This document shows, one piece after another, positions 36,553-45,442 of a DNA stretch of 64,000 bases. Source of the DNA: Diplocloster modestus (GTDB lineage Bacteria > Bacillota > Clostridia > Lachnospirales > Lachnospiraceae); contig NZ_JAHQCX010000005.1 in NCBI RefSeq assembly GCF_019042245.1, positions 186,001 to 250,000 on the forward strand, in the 5' to 3' direction. Under the pieces are notes generated by a model. The model worked only from the letters and a program-made list of their open reading frames with translations, searched no databases and was not told where the DNA came from. The position numbers and the translations under genes were made by a program. Position 1 is the stretch's first letter. Every line of letters begins with the position of its first letter.

Positions 36553-37380
36553 GTGAAAAGAAATAATGACGGCTTCACACTTACCGAAATGATTGTCGTA
36601 CTGGTGATTATTGTAATTCTTATCGCATTACTGGTGCCAACTCTGACCGGATATATTGACAAAGCGGCCAAGCGCGCCTGTGAGGCCAACAAGGCCAGCC
36701 TCCGCCGTGATCTGAATTTAGTGGAGATCGACGAAAAGCTTGGCGGAAAACTGGACGTGGCCGGTCTGCAGGATCTAGCCAAAAAGTCTGATTACAAATG
36801 TGCTCAGGGCGGGGTCTATGATGTCACCCGGGCTTCCGACGGTGATATCATGGTCACATGCAAAAAGCATGACGTTAACTATAACTTTAACATGTCCGGC
36901 GCCCTGTCTTATGCCATGGCCAACAATCCTGAGCTGGACGCATTGATCCAGTCCTACATAAAAGGCAACAAGAATATCGACTCTTCCTCGCAGACAGGAA
37001 AAGCCTATGAAAGTGTATTGACTGCACTGAAGAACCTGGGCTTTGATCCCGGCCTTCAAAATGTCGGCACCTGGTCGCTGCAGGCATACAGCACCGGATA
37101 CCTGTTCTACTGGACCACAGAAGATATCTCCGCCAAATCTCCGGGGGATAAAGTAAAAGTCCTGCGCTATAATTCTCTGCGCCAGACCTATACGGCGGGC
37201 TATGTTACCGTCGGAACAACTTCCATCTCAGCCAGTGATTCTTCCACCGGAACCGCCGTCACTTATAATATTCTCGGGCGTGGCGATGCAAACTGGTCTG
37301 AATACACGGATATCAAGCAGAGCGATAAGGATAAGAAAGATTATGATACCATTTATAATGTCTTTAATCAGATAGACTAA
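36553..37380 (+). CDS. Orphan type IV pilin-like (pseudopilin) protein
   Basis: 275 residues from GTG 36553, with GAGGGA about 11 nt upstream; an earlier ATG (36535) has no good site. The short leader VKRNNDG ends in the Gly needed by prepilin peptidase, followed by FTLTE (Glu at +5) and a hydrophobic helix (MIVVLVIIVILIALLVPTL). The C-terminal part is unlike any family I know. No prepilin peptidase, ATPase or other pilin gene is in the window, so assembly would depend on genes elsewhere. Confidence 0.85.
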   Translation: MKRNNDGFTLTEMIVVLVIIVILIALLVPTLTGYIDKAAKRACEANKASLRRDLNLVEIDEKLGGKLDVAGLQDLAKKSDYKCAQGGVYDVTRASDGDIMVTCKKHDVNYNFNMSGALSYAMANNPELDALIQSYIKGNKNIDSSSQTGKAYESVLTALKNLGFDPGLQNVGTWSLQAYSTGYLFYWTTEDISAKSPGDKVKVLRYNSLRQTYTAGYVTVGTTSISASDSSTGTAVTYNILGRGDANWSEYTDIKQSDKDKKDYDTIYNVFNQID

Positions 37381-37405
37381 GGTATAGAGACAAATCATAT
37401 TTTCA

Positions 37406-37430
37406 GGGGGGCCTTTTAATGTCCCCTTTT
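37406..37430 (+). terminator. Terminator of the pseudopilin gene (bidirectional)
   Basis: GGGG/CCCC stem (37406-37411 with 37423-37426) followed by TTTT. It overlaps the end of the convergent MATE gene. The stem is short, so efficiency is uncertain. Confidence 0.45.
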
Positions 37431-38822
37431 ATCTTTCTGAAACTGCCATAACACAAACGCCATTGTATACACCGCCATAAAGCCCGACACAGCAGGCGCG
37501 ATCGCGCCGATCACCGCCAGATTATCCGGGCAGTAAGTATACGCGAGCCGGATCAATGGTATCCTAAGCGCCAGCGCCCCAAAGCAGCAGCTGACCATCG
37601 TGAACACCGTCTTCGACCTGCCGTTCATATAACCATTCAGACAGAACACAAAGGAAACTGCCAGATAATCATAACTGCATGACCGGAAGAACGGGATGCC
37701 CGCACCGATAATGGCAGGATCTGCGTTAAATATCCCGATCATAGTCTGCGGTGCTATCTGTGCCCACAGGAAAAAGAGCGCCGAGGCCAGGAATGCGAAT
37801 CCGATTCCCACCATCAGCGACTTCCTGGCCCGCATCAATTTTCCAGCTCCATAATTCTGTGCGGTAATCGCCGCCAGCGCACTGGCCAGTGACGTAGCCG
37901 GGAGCATGGCAAACACATCATATTTGCTGGCGATCCCCACAGCCGCCGCCGCGCTGACCCCCAGCCTGTTGGTTACGGAAGTCAGATACAAAAACGACAA
38001 TCTCACCATGCATTCCTGAAAAGAGACAGGAATCCCCACAACAGCCAGTTCCCTGACCAGCTCCGGATAAATCCTAAAATTCTTTAGCCGGAAGGTAAAG
38101 ATAAACTTACTTCGGTTCAGAAAAACGATCGAGCAGATCATGCTGATCGCCTGAGAACCTACCGTAGCAAGGGCCGTACCCGCCACACCCATTCCCATGT
38201 ATTTTACAAATACCACATCTCCTATTATATTAAGTACGCAGGACAAAGCCGCGAAATACATCGGCCGTTTCGAATCCCCATATCCACGCAGTATTGCGCT
38301 GATGGCATTATAACCACAGATAAAGAAGATACCGCAAAAACAGATAGTCACATACTGTTTTGCCAGCGCATATGACTTTGACGGTGTTTTCAGGGCCACC
38401 AGAACCGGTTCCCGAAGCAGCAGCATCACCCCAGTCAGAACCAGCGCCACGATCGCGAATACCGACAGCGTAGTCCCGATGGTGCGTCCGGCCCTTTTTT
38501 CATCTCTCATCCCAGTATATTTTCCCACCAGAATGGTTCCGCCTAAGGTCAGACCCGATACCATACTGGTAATAATCTGTGTTACCTGCGTACCCGTCGA
38601 CACTGCGGCCACGCTCTCGGGCGGGCAGTACCAGCCGACCACCATCAGATCTACGGCCCCATACAGCGCCTGGATTACATTCGCGATCAGAAACGGTACC
38701 GAAAAATGCAGCAGAACCCTGAATATGTTCCCTTCCGTCAACAGATTCTCATTTTTTCGTCCATCTGCGCATTTTCTGTGTGTTATATTCATGTTTGAGT
38801 GTGCATTTTGATCAGCCTTCAT
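37416..38822 (-). CDS. MATE family efflux transporter
   Basis: 468 residues from ATG 38822 (GGAGGGGG upstream); the in-frame extension to 38912 lies in a repeat element and is not protein-like. About 12 membrane segments in two halves: LLHFSVPFLIANVIQALYGA at the start and ELAVVGIPVSFQECMVRLSF in the second half. Such proteins export drugs or metabolites by sodium or proton antiport. No regulator is adjacent. Confidence 0.9.
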   Translation of the reverse strand: MKADQNAHSNMNITHRKCADGRKNENLLTEGNIFRVLLHFSVPFLIANVIQALYGAVDLMVVGWYCPPESVAAVSTGTQVTQIITSMVSGLTLGGTILVGKYTGMRDEKRAGRTIGTTLSVFAIVALVLTGVMLLLREPVLVALKTPSKSYALAKQYVTICFCGIFFICGYNAISAILRGYGDSKRPMYFAALSCVLNIIGDVVFVKYMGMGVAGTALATVGSQAISMICSIVFLNRSKFIFTFRLKNFRIYPELVRELAVVGIPVSFQECMVRLSFLYLTSVTNRLGVSAAAAVGIASKYDVFAMLPATSLASALAAITAQNYGAGKLMRARKSLMVGIGFAFLASALFFLWAQIAPQTMIGIFNADPAIIGAGIPFFRSCSYDYLAVSFVFCLNGYMNGRSKTVFTMVSCCFGALALRIPLIRLAYTYCPDNLAVIGAIAPAVSGFMAVYTMAFVLWQFQKDKRGH

Positions 38823-38869
38823 TCTCCGCTGCCCCCTCCTTGCCGAAATTATCCTGAATAAAGTGTTCC

Positions 38870-38983
38870 TCTTGCGAAACTCTCCGCCTGCGGCGGACCG
38901 CGCAAGCGGCATCTTCCTTTCCGCCGCAGTGCGATCCCGCGGAGCGTTTTTTATTTCATAGAAGCACTTTCTATGAAATAAAA
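38870..38983 (-). repeat. GC-rich palindromic intergenic element with AT-rich hairpin
   Basis: On the minus strand: a perfect 15-bp hairpin (TTTTATTTCATAGAA at 38949-38963 against 38969-38983, 5-nt loop), then GC-rich sequence, then CTTGCG...CGCAAG (about 38872-38908) enclosing TCCGCC-GCA-GGCGGA. Compact nested palindromes between two unrelated genes suggest a dispersed REP/MITE-like repeat of the host genome; copies elsewhere cannot be checked here. Confidence 0.65.
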
Positions 38984-39007
38984 TAAACCCTCCAGTCAGT
39001 AGAGGGT
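38981..39007 (-). terminator. Intrinsic terminator of the PNPOx-ferredoxin gene
   Basis: ACCCTC (39002-39007) pairs with GAGGGT (38987-38992), followed by TTATTTTATTTC on the minus-strand message, 49 nt after the stop codon. Confidence 0.75.
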
Positions 39008-39055
39008 CAATATTTATTTTATCTGCTAAGGAGCAGGATAAGAATTTTCCTTACA

Positions 39056-39667
39056 TCAGGGATGCAGCCGCTCAACCGCATCCGCCGGGCACTTCTGTGC
39101 ACAAAGCCCGCACTGCAGGCAGTGTTCTTCCGATATGGAAAATATCCTGCCCTCCCGGACCGCTTTCTGCGGACACACCTGCGCGCATATCCCGCATCCG
39201 ATACATTTATCCCCGATCCGGAAGCCATTGTGCTCTATCTCTTCTCCGCCATAGGCAAAACTCTCCCTGGAGATAGGATAATTCAGGAGATCAAACCACT
39301 CTCCATGTCCTTCGTAGATGTGGAACGCATCCAGAATATATCTGCTCTTTCCAGGATATACCTCATTCATGCCGGGATTCTCCTCAAATACACGGTCTAC
39401 CCATTCTTTCTCCACGATCCTGCATTTTCCCAGGAACTTAAGGGACTGGCAGTCCGGGCACATAGCGGACAGCGCTACCTCCCCGCTGTCTGTCAGCTGC
39501 TTATAAAAGGGCTTTCCCCTGGAAGTAACGATATACATTCCGTCATCGGTGGCAATCATGACGTTGATGATCCGGGTCTGGGGATGCCCTTCTTCATCCA
39601 CCGTCGCCGCAGAGGCAATCTTCACTTTTCGAAACATATCCACATACTTTTTGGCTTTCGCGTTCAT
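39056..39667 (-). CDS. PNPOx-like flavin-binding domain fused to 2x[4Fe-4S] ferredoxin
   Basis: 203 residues from ATG 39667 (GGGAGG 11 nt upstream). Residues 1-125 resemble pyridoxamine 5'-phosphate oxidase-like split-barrel flavoproteins (KIASAATVDEEGHPQTRIIN). The C-terminal part has two complete clusters, CIGCGICAQVCP and CLQCGLCAQKCP. It probably moves electrons between ferredoxin clusters and a flavin in the cytoplasm; the substrate is unknown. It has its own terminator and seems to be a single-gene unit. Confidence 0.87.
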   Translation of the reverse strand: MNAKAKKYVDMFRKVKIASAATVDEEGHPQTRIINVMIATDDGMYIVTSRGKPFYKQLTDSGEVALSAMCPDCQSLKFLGKCRIVEKEWVDRVFEENPGMNEVYPGKSRYILDAFHIYEGHGEWFDLLNYPISRESFAYGGEEIEHNGFRIGDKCIGCGICAQVCPQKAVREGRIFSISEEHCLQCGLCAQKCPADAVERLHP

Positions 39668-39756
39668 TATCCACATAACCTCCCATTTGGTTGCTTTTTG
39701 TTTATTCTATAGTACACCGGGTAGAGGGAGGTTGCTAGTATGCACTTTTTTGTAAC

Positions 39757-41823
39757 TTAGGGGGCCTTCGGGATACTATTGGGATATAGGAACGTACTTG
39801 CAGACCCAATTTTCTCAATACACATCCCATAACCGGGAATTACGATGTTTTTCTGTGTTTCTGCCTGAATTCCATAAGACTCATTCACTTCAACTTCAGC
39901 ATCTGCCCCGCCATGGTTCAGAAAAATCCCATAGAGACCCTGATCATCCCGCTTCGGAACATATTCCACATCCCGAGGCAGGTTCCGTGGGGAAATTCCA
40001 GCTATTCGAAGGATCATTTTAAGAATCTCCGTATAATCTTCCATATCGCAGCCGACATAGATCACATTCCCTTCTCCATAATGGTTCCAGGACACTGCAG
40101 TTTTACCTTCAAAATAGCCGGCTCCGTACGTACACAGACTCTCAGCCATATGGGGCTTTAAGATCTCGCACCGCATCCTGGCTCTTCCCACTTCACCTGC
40201 AGCCCTTTGCTCTGCCCGGCTATGCTCCGCGGCTTCCTCTGTCCTTTTCCTGTCTCTTTTCAAAACAGGAATATTCTGATCATATAGCGTGTCGAACTCC
40301 TGTACCTCCGCGGAGGCCATCTCCCGGAACACCCCTGGCAGAGTCTGATCCGTAATCCGGTTCTCCCCGGTCCGCTCCCCGCACAGCATGGTCAGGACCA
40401 GCGTACCGCCTTTTTTGGCATACTCTTCACATTTCCTGCTGAAGCCCTCCGGGGCCAGGCTCAGATATGGAACGACTACCACCGGATACTCCTGAAACGG
40501 CGCCGATCCATCTGAAACTGCAGCGGCGATACCATTTCGTACCAATCCTTCATACCAGGCTGCCGCTTGTTCCCGATAATCAAAGGCCTCCTGGTGCCTC
40601 TGGAATTCATGGATAAATTTATTCTCATAGTCGTAGACAACTAAAGCCTCATAGTCCGTCTCCATCCGCAGAATTCTCTCCTGCTCATGCAGTTCCCGGA
40701 TCGTCTCCTGGATCTCCTGATATCTCCTCCTGGGGATACCATCATGATCCAATATCCCATACCAGTACTGTTCCGCACCGAACAGACAGCTTCGCCACCG
40801 GAAATAAAACAGATTCTCTGCGCCATGGGCTGCTCCGCACAGGCTCCACAGCCTAAGCTGGCCTGGGGCAGGCGTATTCCCCAGAATATTCCAACCGCAA
40901 GGGCCGCTTTGCTGTTCCAGGATCCAGAACGGTTTGCGCTTATAGCCTCCGGTGAGTTCATAGTAGAACCCGATCTTCGCCATGGAATTACAGTCCCACT
41001 CCGATCGGGGATAGGCGTCATAACCAGCGTAATCCAGCATTTTTGCCAGCTCATAGTTGTCACAGTATTCCGATACGATATTGTGGACAACAGGCAGATC
41101 CGTGCAGGCCCGAAGCGTATCGCACTCCATCTGCGCATAGCTGATCAGAGAATCGGATGAAAATCTTGCATAATCCAACAGTAATCCCGGATTATGTGTA
41201 TGCTGGCTGTAGGCATCCGTCACTGTCCTGGCCGGCAGTACGATCTGATCCCAGTCCGTGTATGTCTGGCTCCAGAATACCGTCCCCCAGCTTTGGTTCA
41301 GATTCTCAAGATCCCGATACTTCCGCTTAAGCCACCGGACAAAAGCAGCCCGGCAGTTCCCGCAGTAACAGCGTACCTCATCCTCGCAGCCCAGTTCATT
41401 GTCGATCTGCCAGCCATATACCTGCGGATTCCCCCGGAAGTGTTCCGCCATTTTCAGGATGATCCGGCGGGAATACTCCCGGTACTGCGGATGGTTATAA
41501 CAATAATGCCGGCGGCTTCCAAAGCCCAGCACATGTCCATCCCGGTCCACCCGGTACAGATCCGGCAGCCTTTCGCATACCCAGCGGGGCGGTGTGGCTG
41601 TGGGAGTGCACAGGACCGTTCTGATCCCGTGCTTTCCCAATACCTCCATGGCCTCCTCATACAGGCTGAAATCATAGTTTCCGGGAGCCGGCTCCATCAC
41701 CGACCAGCCGAATTCCCCCATCCGTACAGCCTGTATCCCCAGTTCCTCCATCAGCCCGGCGTCAGTCTCCCAGCGTTCCCGGGGCCAGTGTTCCGGATAA
41801 TAAGCAGTCCCGACTATCATCAT
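39757..41823 (-). CDS. Beta-galactosidase, GH42
   Basis: 688 residues, no signal peptide. TIM barrel with N-terminal GTAYYPEHWPRERWETDAGL, acid/base E143 in GWQIDNELGCEDE, Cys cluster CYCGNC typical of the zinc site of GH42, LNQSWGTVFWSQTYTDWD, and nucleophile E303 in WILEQQSGP; then the trimerisation domain (YAKKGGTLVLTMLCGERTG). It releases beta-linked galactose from imported oligosaccharides. ATGA overlap with the permease upstream couples them; last gene of the CUT2 operon. Confidence 0.94.
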   Translation of the reverse strand: MMIVGTAYYPEHWPRERWETDAGLMEELGIQAVRMGEFGWSVMEPAPGNYDFSLYEEAMEVLGKHGIRTVLCTPTATPPRWVCERLPDLYRVDRDGHVLGFGSRRHYCYNHPQYREYSRRIILKMAEHFRGNPQVYGWQIDNELGCEDEVRCYCGNCRAAFVRWLKRKYRDLENLNQSWGTVFWSQTYTDWDQIVLPARTVTDAYSQHTHNPGLLLDYARFSSDSLISYAQMECDTLRACTDLPVVHNIVSEYCDNYELAKMLDYAGYDAYPRSEWDCNSMAKIGFYYELTGGYKRKPFWILEQQSGPCGWNILGNTPAPGQLRLWSLCGAAHGAENLFYFRWRSCLFGAEQYWYGILDHDGIPRRRYQEIQETIRELHEQERILRMETDYEALVVYDYENKFIHEFQRHQEAFDYREQAAAWYEGLVRNGIAAAVSDGSAPFQEYPVVVVPYLSLAPEGFSRKCEEYAKKGGTLVLTMLCGERTGENRITDQTLPGVFREMASAEVQEFDTLYDQNIPVLKRDRKRTEEAAEHSRAEQRAAGEVGRARMRCEILKPHMAESLCTYGAGYFEGKTAVSWNHYGEGNVIYVGCDMEDYTEILKMILRIAGISPRNLPRDVEYVPKRDDQGLYGIFLNHGGADAEVEVNESYGIQAETQKNIVIPGYGMCIEKIGSASTFLYPNSIPKAP

Positions 41824-42767
41824 ACGGCCTCTTTCCTCTTCCGAAAGGTCAGTTTGTCTTTATTAATACTGATTGCCATAAACAGGATCATAAACAATCC
41901 GGTCACCACCTGCTGCAGCGTTCCCGGCAGCCCCATGGCGATCAGGCCGGAGTTGATCATGGTCATGCTGAACACGCCCAAAAACACGCCTAACATAATG
42001 TCACAATAGCGTTCCAGATACTGCCCGATGAACACGCCCATAAACGGAGGGAACACCATAGACATCGTATTCATCCCGCCCTTGGGGGCGATCGCGCCGC
42101 CATAGCTGACCTGCAGAATACTGGCGATACCCACAAAAATCCCGCAGATCACAAAGCACAGAAACCTGACGTTCATGGTCTTAATCCCAATACTTTTTGC
42201 TATCATTTCACCATTTCCGACCGCCCGCACATTATATCCGAATTTCGTGTGATGATACAATACATAGGCCAGCAGATATGCCAGGATCCCTACACCAAAG
42301 ATATACGGCGACTTACCCAGGAATCCGATCGAAGCTGGAATCGTTATACTGGCTCCCCCGTTAAACAGGGTCCCGGCGGACTCATACACCAGCATCAGCC
42401 CGATCGTTACGATAATGGACGGAATCTTAAATACAGAATAGATCGTTCCTGTCAATGTTCCCAGCAGCACTGAGGCCAGAACCGTAACCACGATCAGCCC
42501 AGCGATTCCAAAATACTGTGCCGCAAACGCCCCCAGAAGCCCGGCCAGGACCAGCTGGGACCCGGAGCTGAAATCCCACGTATCGATGACCAGATTATAA
42601 CATAGTCCAAACCCGATCACAGAGTTAATAATCGACTGCTGTAACATGATCATAATTCCAGTTGGTGTCCCAAAACGGTCCGGCTGGCACACAAAGAATA
42701 TCAGAAATACAATCAATGGCATGGCAATCGGAACGATCAGGTTCTGCAGTTTCAATTTCTTTTTCAT
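41820..42767 (-). CDS. CUT2 sugar ABC transporter permease (RbsC-like), second subunit
   Basis: 315 residues from ATG 42767 (GGAG 7 nt upstream); about eight to ten membrane segments. Typical segments: WDFSSGSQLVLAGLLGAF and AVGNGEMIAKSIGIKTMNVR. It differs strongly from the permease at 44459-45427 in the same operon, so the membrane part is probably a heterodimer. Located between SBP and GH42 genes. Confidence 0.92.
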   Translation of the reverse strand: MKKKLKLQNLIVPIAMPLIVFLIFFVCQPDRFGTPTGIMIMLQQSIINSVIGFGLCYNLVIDTWDFSSGSQLVLAGLLGAFAAQYFGIAGLIVVTVLASVLLGTLTGTIYSVFKIPSIIVTIGLMLVYESAGTLFNGGASITIPASIGFLGKSPYIFGVGILAYLLAYVLYHHTKFGYNVRAVGNGEMIAKSIGIKTMNVRFLCFVICGIFVGIASILQVSYGGAIAPKGGMNTMSMVFPPFMGVFIGQYLERYCDIMLGVFLGVFSMTMINSGLIAMGLPGTLQQVVTGLFMILFMAISINKDKLTFRKRKEAV

Positions 42768-42800
42768 TCGCTCACTCCTCATCCACAGATCTGTTTTGTA

Positions 42801-44003
42801 TCATTCTTTCGTCTCAGCGCCTGCCTGGCTCTGCGCGCTATGTCTTGCCACCACATCATCCACACTATAGCTTCCGGCGGTTTCCTTTAACTTATCAATC
42901 GTCATATCCGGATTAAAATACTTCACCATATCTCTTATTTCCTCTTCATTATAGGGAAAACTCTCGCCCTCAACATATTGATAATAATTCACCGCGTCTT
43001 CCGGAGAAGTTAAATTGACAAAATTCAGGTTCATCGTCTCGCAGCGATCCGACAGAGGCGTTCCCGCCAGCTTATTCACCATCAGCATATAAGAGAACAG
43101 AGGATCCACAAAATGTCCGCCCGAAATCGCATCAATGGCCCCGTCTTCCAGATACTTATCCAGGTCGGAGATAAAGTCCACGCAGGCGACCTTCACCTCG
43201 CCCGTCTTATTATGCAGGGCCAGTGCCTGTATCACGCCTTCCAGAATGGTATTACTTCCACCGGTAATAAATATCCCGTCCAGTTCCGGGAAAGACGCCA
43301 GGAAATTCTCCACCGCCTTCGTGGTCTCCGCCGCCGTCAGTGTATTATTGCGCACCTCACTGATCCGGTTCATACCCAGCTCCTGGCACGCCTTATCGAA
43401 TCCCCGGTCTCTGGCGTCCGCTGTGGTATCCCCTTTTTCCATCGTAATAACGCCGACATTGCGGCTGCCCTTATCGTACAGTGTTTTCCCCATCCGGTAA
43501 CCGATCTCTTCCTCATCCTCACAGGTATTCCCCAGATAATATTCGCTGCTCTCCACGATCTCCTTCACCTCCGGATCCGCGATACTCCTCCAGATCAGCG
43601 TAAAATACACCTCATTCTCCTCACAGATCCTGGCGATCTTAGGCAGGATATCATCACTATAATTACAGATAGCCACCGCGTCACACCCCGCCGCGATCAA
43701 ATTCTCCGTAGCCGTGATCTGCGTCTCCGGCGATGAAATATCCGTATTATAGACCATCTCACACCCCAGTACATCCGAGGCAAAATTCAGCATATCCGCA
43801 CTGGCCTTCCCCAAATCATCCACCGTAGACCAGATCACCACACCGATCTTGAACTTCTCCGGAAGCTTCCCATCCTCCGAAGCCGCCTGCACACTCTGTC
43901 CATCCGTATTCACTTCCTTCTGCGCATTTTTCCCAGCGCACCCCGCCAAAAACATAGTACACGTAAGAACCAAAACCATAAAAACCGCTGTTAACTTTTT
44001 CAT
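42801..44003 (-). CDS. CUT2 periplasmic-binding-type sugar lipoprotein
   Basis: 400 residues, start ATG 44003 behind GAAGG. Lipobox LAGC near residue 22, then a type I periplasmic-binding fold (KIGVVIWSTVDDLGKASADM; AAGCDAVAICNYSD; IFITGGSNTILEGVI). Galactose-containing ligand is inferred from the adjacent GH42 and nearby GH36. Its 5' leader is unusual: 19-bp tandem repeats and a very long hairpin lie between it and the permease gene upstream. Confidence 0.92.
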   Translation of the reverse strand: MKKLTAVFMVLVLTCTMFLAGCAGKNAQKEVNTDGQSVQAASEDGKLPEKFKIGVVIWSTVDDLGKASADMLNFASDVLGCEMVYNTDISSPETQITATENLIAAGCDAVAICNYSDDILPKIARICEENEVYFTLIWRSIADPEVKEIVESSEYYLGNTCEDEEEIGYRMGKTLYDKGSRNVGVITMEKGDTTADARDRGFDKACQELGMNRISEVRNNTLTAAETTKAVENFLASFPELDGIFITGGSNTILEGVIQALALHNKTGEVKVACVDFISDLDKYLEDGAIDAISGGHFVDPLFSYMLMVNKLAGTPLSDRCETMNLNFVNLTSPEDAVNYYQYVEGESFPYNEEEIRDMVKYFNPDMTIDKLKETAGSYSVDDVVARHSAQSQAGAETKE

Positions 44004-44041
44004 ACCGCTACCTTCCCTTCACTAAAATATAAAGTATCAAA

Positions 44042-44098
44042 TCCTTTAACACTTCTTAAGTCCTTTATCACTTCACAAGTCCCTCACCGCTTCTAATT
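44042..44098. repeat. Three tandem 19-bp repeats in the SBP leader
   Basis: 44042-44060, 44061-44079 and 44080-44098 follow the pattern TCCTTTANCACTTCNNAAG on the plus strand; the third copy is more diverged. On the message each of the first two offers GAAGTG and AAAGGA. Role unknown; possibly a regulator or RNA-binding site 40 nt upstream of the SBP start. Confidence 0.8.
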
Positions 44099-44177
44099 CC
44101 CCTCGTCATATCTCCATTAACATCAACAAAATTTATCATCCGTGCATGAATAGCACTTCTTCCGCTTCACCAGTGCA

Positions 44178-44425
44178 GGTGGGAAACTGTGCGGGAGGCG
44201 GGGAGCCTGGCCGTCTGTGGGGAAAAACATTGAGGGGCGGGCTTAGAGCTATGGGCGGGGCAGGGAAAGAATCCCCGTTTTTCGGAGCATGTCCGAGCGA
44301 CAGCGAGTTTGCGGAGAAAAATGTAATAAGGGATTCTTTCCCTGCCCCGCCCATAGCTCTTAGTCCGCTCCGAAGTTTTTCCCCACAGACGGCCAGGCTC
44401 CCCGCCTCCCGCACAGTTTCCCACC
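44178..44425. repeat. Very long inverted repeat (hairpin element B, 248 nt)
   Basis: The gap 44004-44458 contains this element. The outer 51 bp (44178-44228 with 44375-44425) pair perfectly. Then come TTGAGG opposite CCGAA (internal loop), an 8-nt step, CTTAG opposite CTTAG (T.T mismatch), a 26-bp perfect stem, an AATAA bulge on the right arm only (44325-44329), a CGTTTTTC/GAAAAATG stem and an apical region TGTCCGAGCGACAGCGAGTT. The same landmarks, in the same order, occur in the element at 11411-11691 although the stems differ. No T-run; not a simple terminator. Confidence 0.95.
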
Positions 44426-44458
44426 GGCCCTACAGCACAGCCCTGCAGCACAGCACGC

Positions 44459-45427
44459 TTACTTAATCACCTGTGCATTCCGCTTATCGAACGTCAGCCA
44501 GACCGCCACCAGGAACACCACACCTTTAATTCCCTGCTGTAGCTTCTCGTTAATATTCCAGAACACCAGCCCGTTAGCCAGCACAGCCAGAATCAGACTT
44601 CCGATTACCGCGCACCGGATTTTTGAAGAAGCGCCCCCCGACAGAGGCATTCCACCCAGTACCAGCGCGATCAGCACATCTGTCTCGAACAGGTTTCCCG
44701 TATTCGTAGCCGCTGATCCGGCCCGCACCATGTTAAAGAAACCGCACAGTCCGCACATGGCCGCCGACAAAGCGTACCCGAATATCCGCATTTTGTTCAC
44801 CGGAACCCCGGACTGGAAAGCCGCTTCCGCGCCGGAACCTACCGCCTTACAGAATTTTCCTACCTTCGTATAGTTAAAAGCAAAGCAGGAGATCGCGATC
44901 ACACCCAGCACTATGACTAATTTTAACCCGGAATTATCATAAATGTACATGGAAAACGGTACGCTGACCGAGCCGCCTCCTGAAATGAAGATCGTAAGCC
45001 CCCGCAGGACCAGCAGGGTGCTTAACGTAACAACAAACGACGGAATATGGAATTTTACATACAACAGGCCGTTGACCATTCCAAATACAAGACCAACCAC
45101 CAATGCCACCGGTAACGCGAGTATTGGCATTACCTGTGCCGTCCACGCGGCACAGACCGCCGTAATCCCGACCATCGAACCCATGGAAAAGTCCACATCC
45201 CCCTGCGCCACGATGAAGGAACAGGATACGGTCCCGATCACCAGCGCAAAAGACTGGTTCAGAATCAACTTCATATTTTTTATAGACAATAAGGTTCCTT
45301 CACTGATGACCTGAAAAAACAGAACTATCAGGATCAGCCCGATAAACGGGATAAAGTCCCTTATATTCATCCGGTCCGTAAGCTTTTTCTTCGGCTTCAC
45401 CAGAACCGGTGCTTTTACCTGAGCCAC
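44459..45427 (-). CDS. CUT2 sugar ABC transporter permease (RbsC-like), first subunit
   Basis: 322 residues, eight to ten membrane segments. Typical features: SFIVAQGDVDFSMGSMVGI and ALVLGGMPLSGGASSKIRC, close to the RbsC GG.SL.GG motif. Start ATG 45427, 15 nt after the ATPase gene. The hairpin element B begins 33 nt after its stop codon. Confidence 0.93.
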   Translation of the reverse strand: MAQVKAPVLVKPKKKLTDRMNIRDFIPFIGLILIVLFFQVISEGTLLSIKNMKLILNQSFALVIGTVSCSFIVAQGDVDFSMGSMVGITAVCAAWTAQVMPILALPVALVVGLVFGMVNGLLYVKFHIPSFVVTLSTLLVLRGLTIFISGGGSVSVPFSMYIYDNSGLKLVIVLGVIAISCFAFNYTKVGKFCKAVGSGAEAAFQSGVPVNKMRIFGYALSAAMCGLCGFFNMVRAGSAATNTGNLFETDVLIALVLGGMPLSGGASSKIRCAVIGSLILAVLANGLVFWNINEKLQQGIKGVVFLVAVWLTFDKRNAQVIK

Positions 45428-45442
45428 TTGCCATCCCTCCTG

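Noticed and set aside
39678-39734. AACCTCCC/GGGAGGTT pair as a ribosome-site-masking hairpin
   Set aside because: A TATAGAAT box lies between the arms, so the upstream arm is probably not transcribed.
44136-44466. Overlapping short frames on both strands of element B
   Set aside because: Similar proteins appear on both strands only because the DNA is self-complementary.
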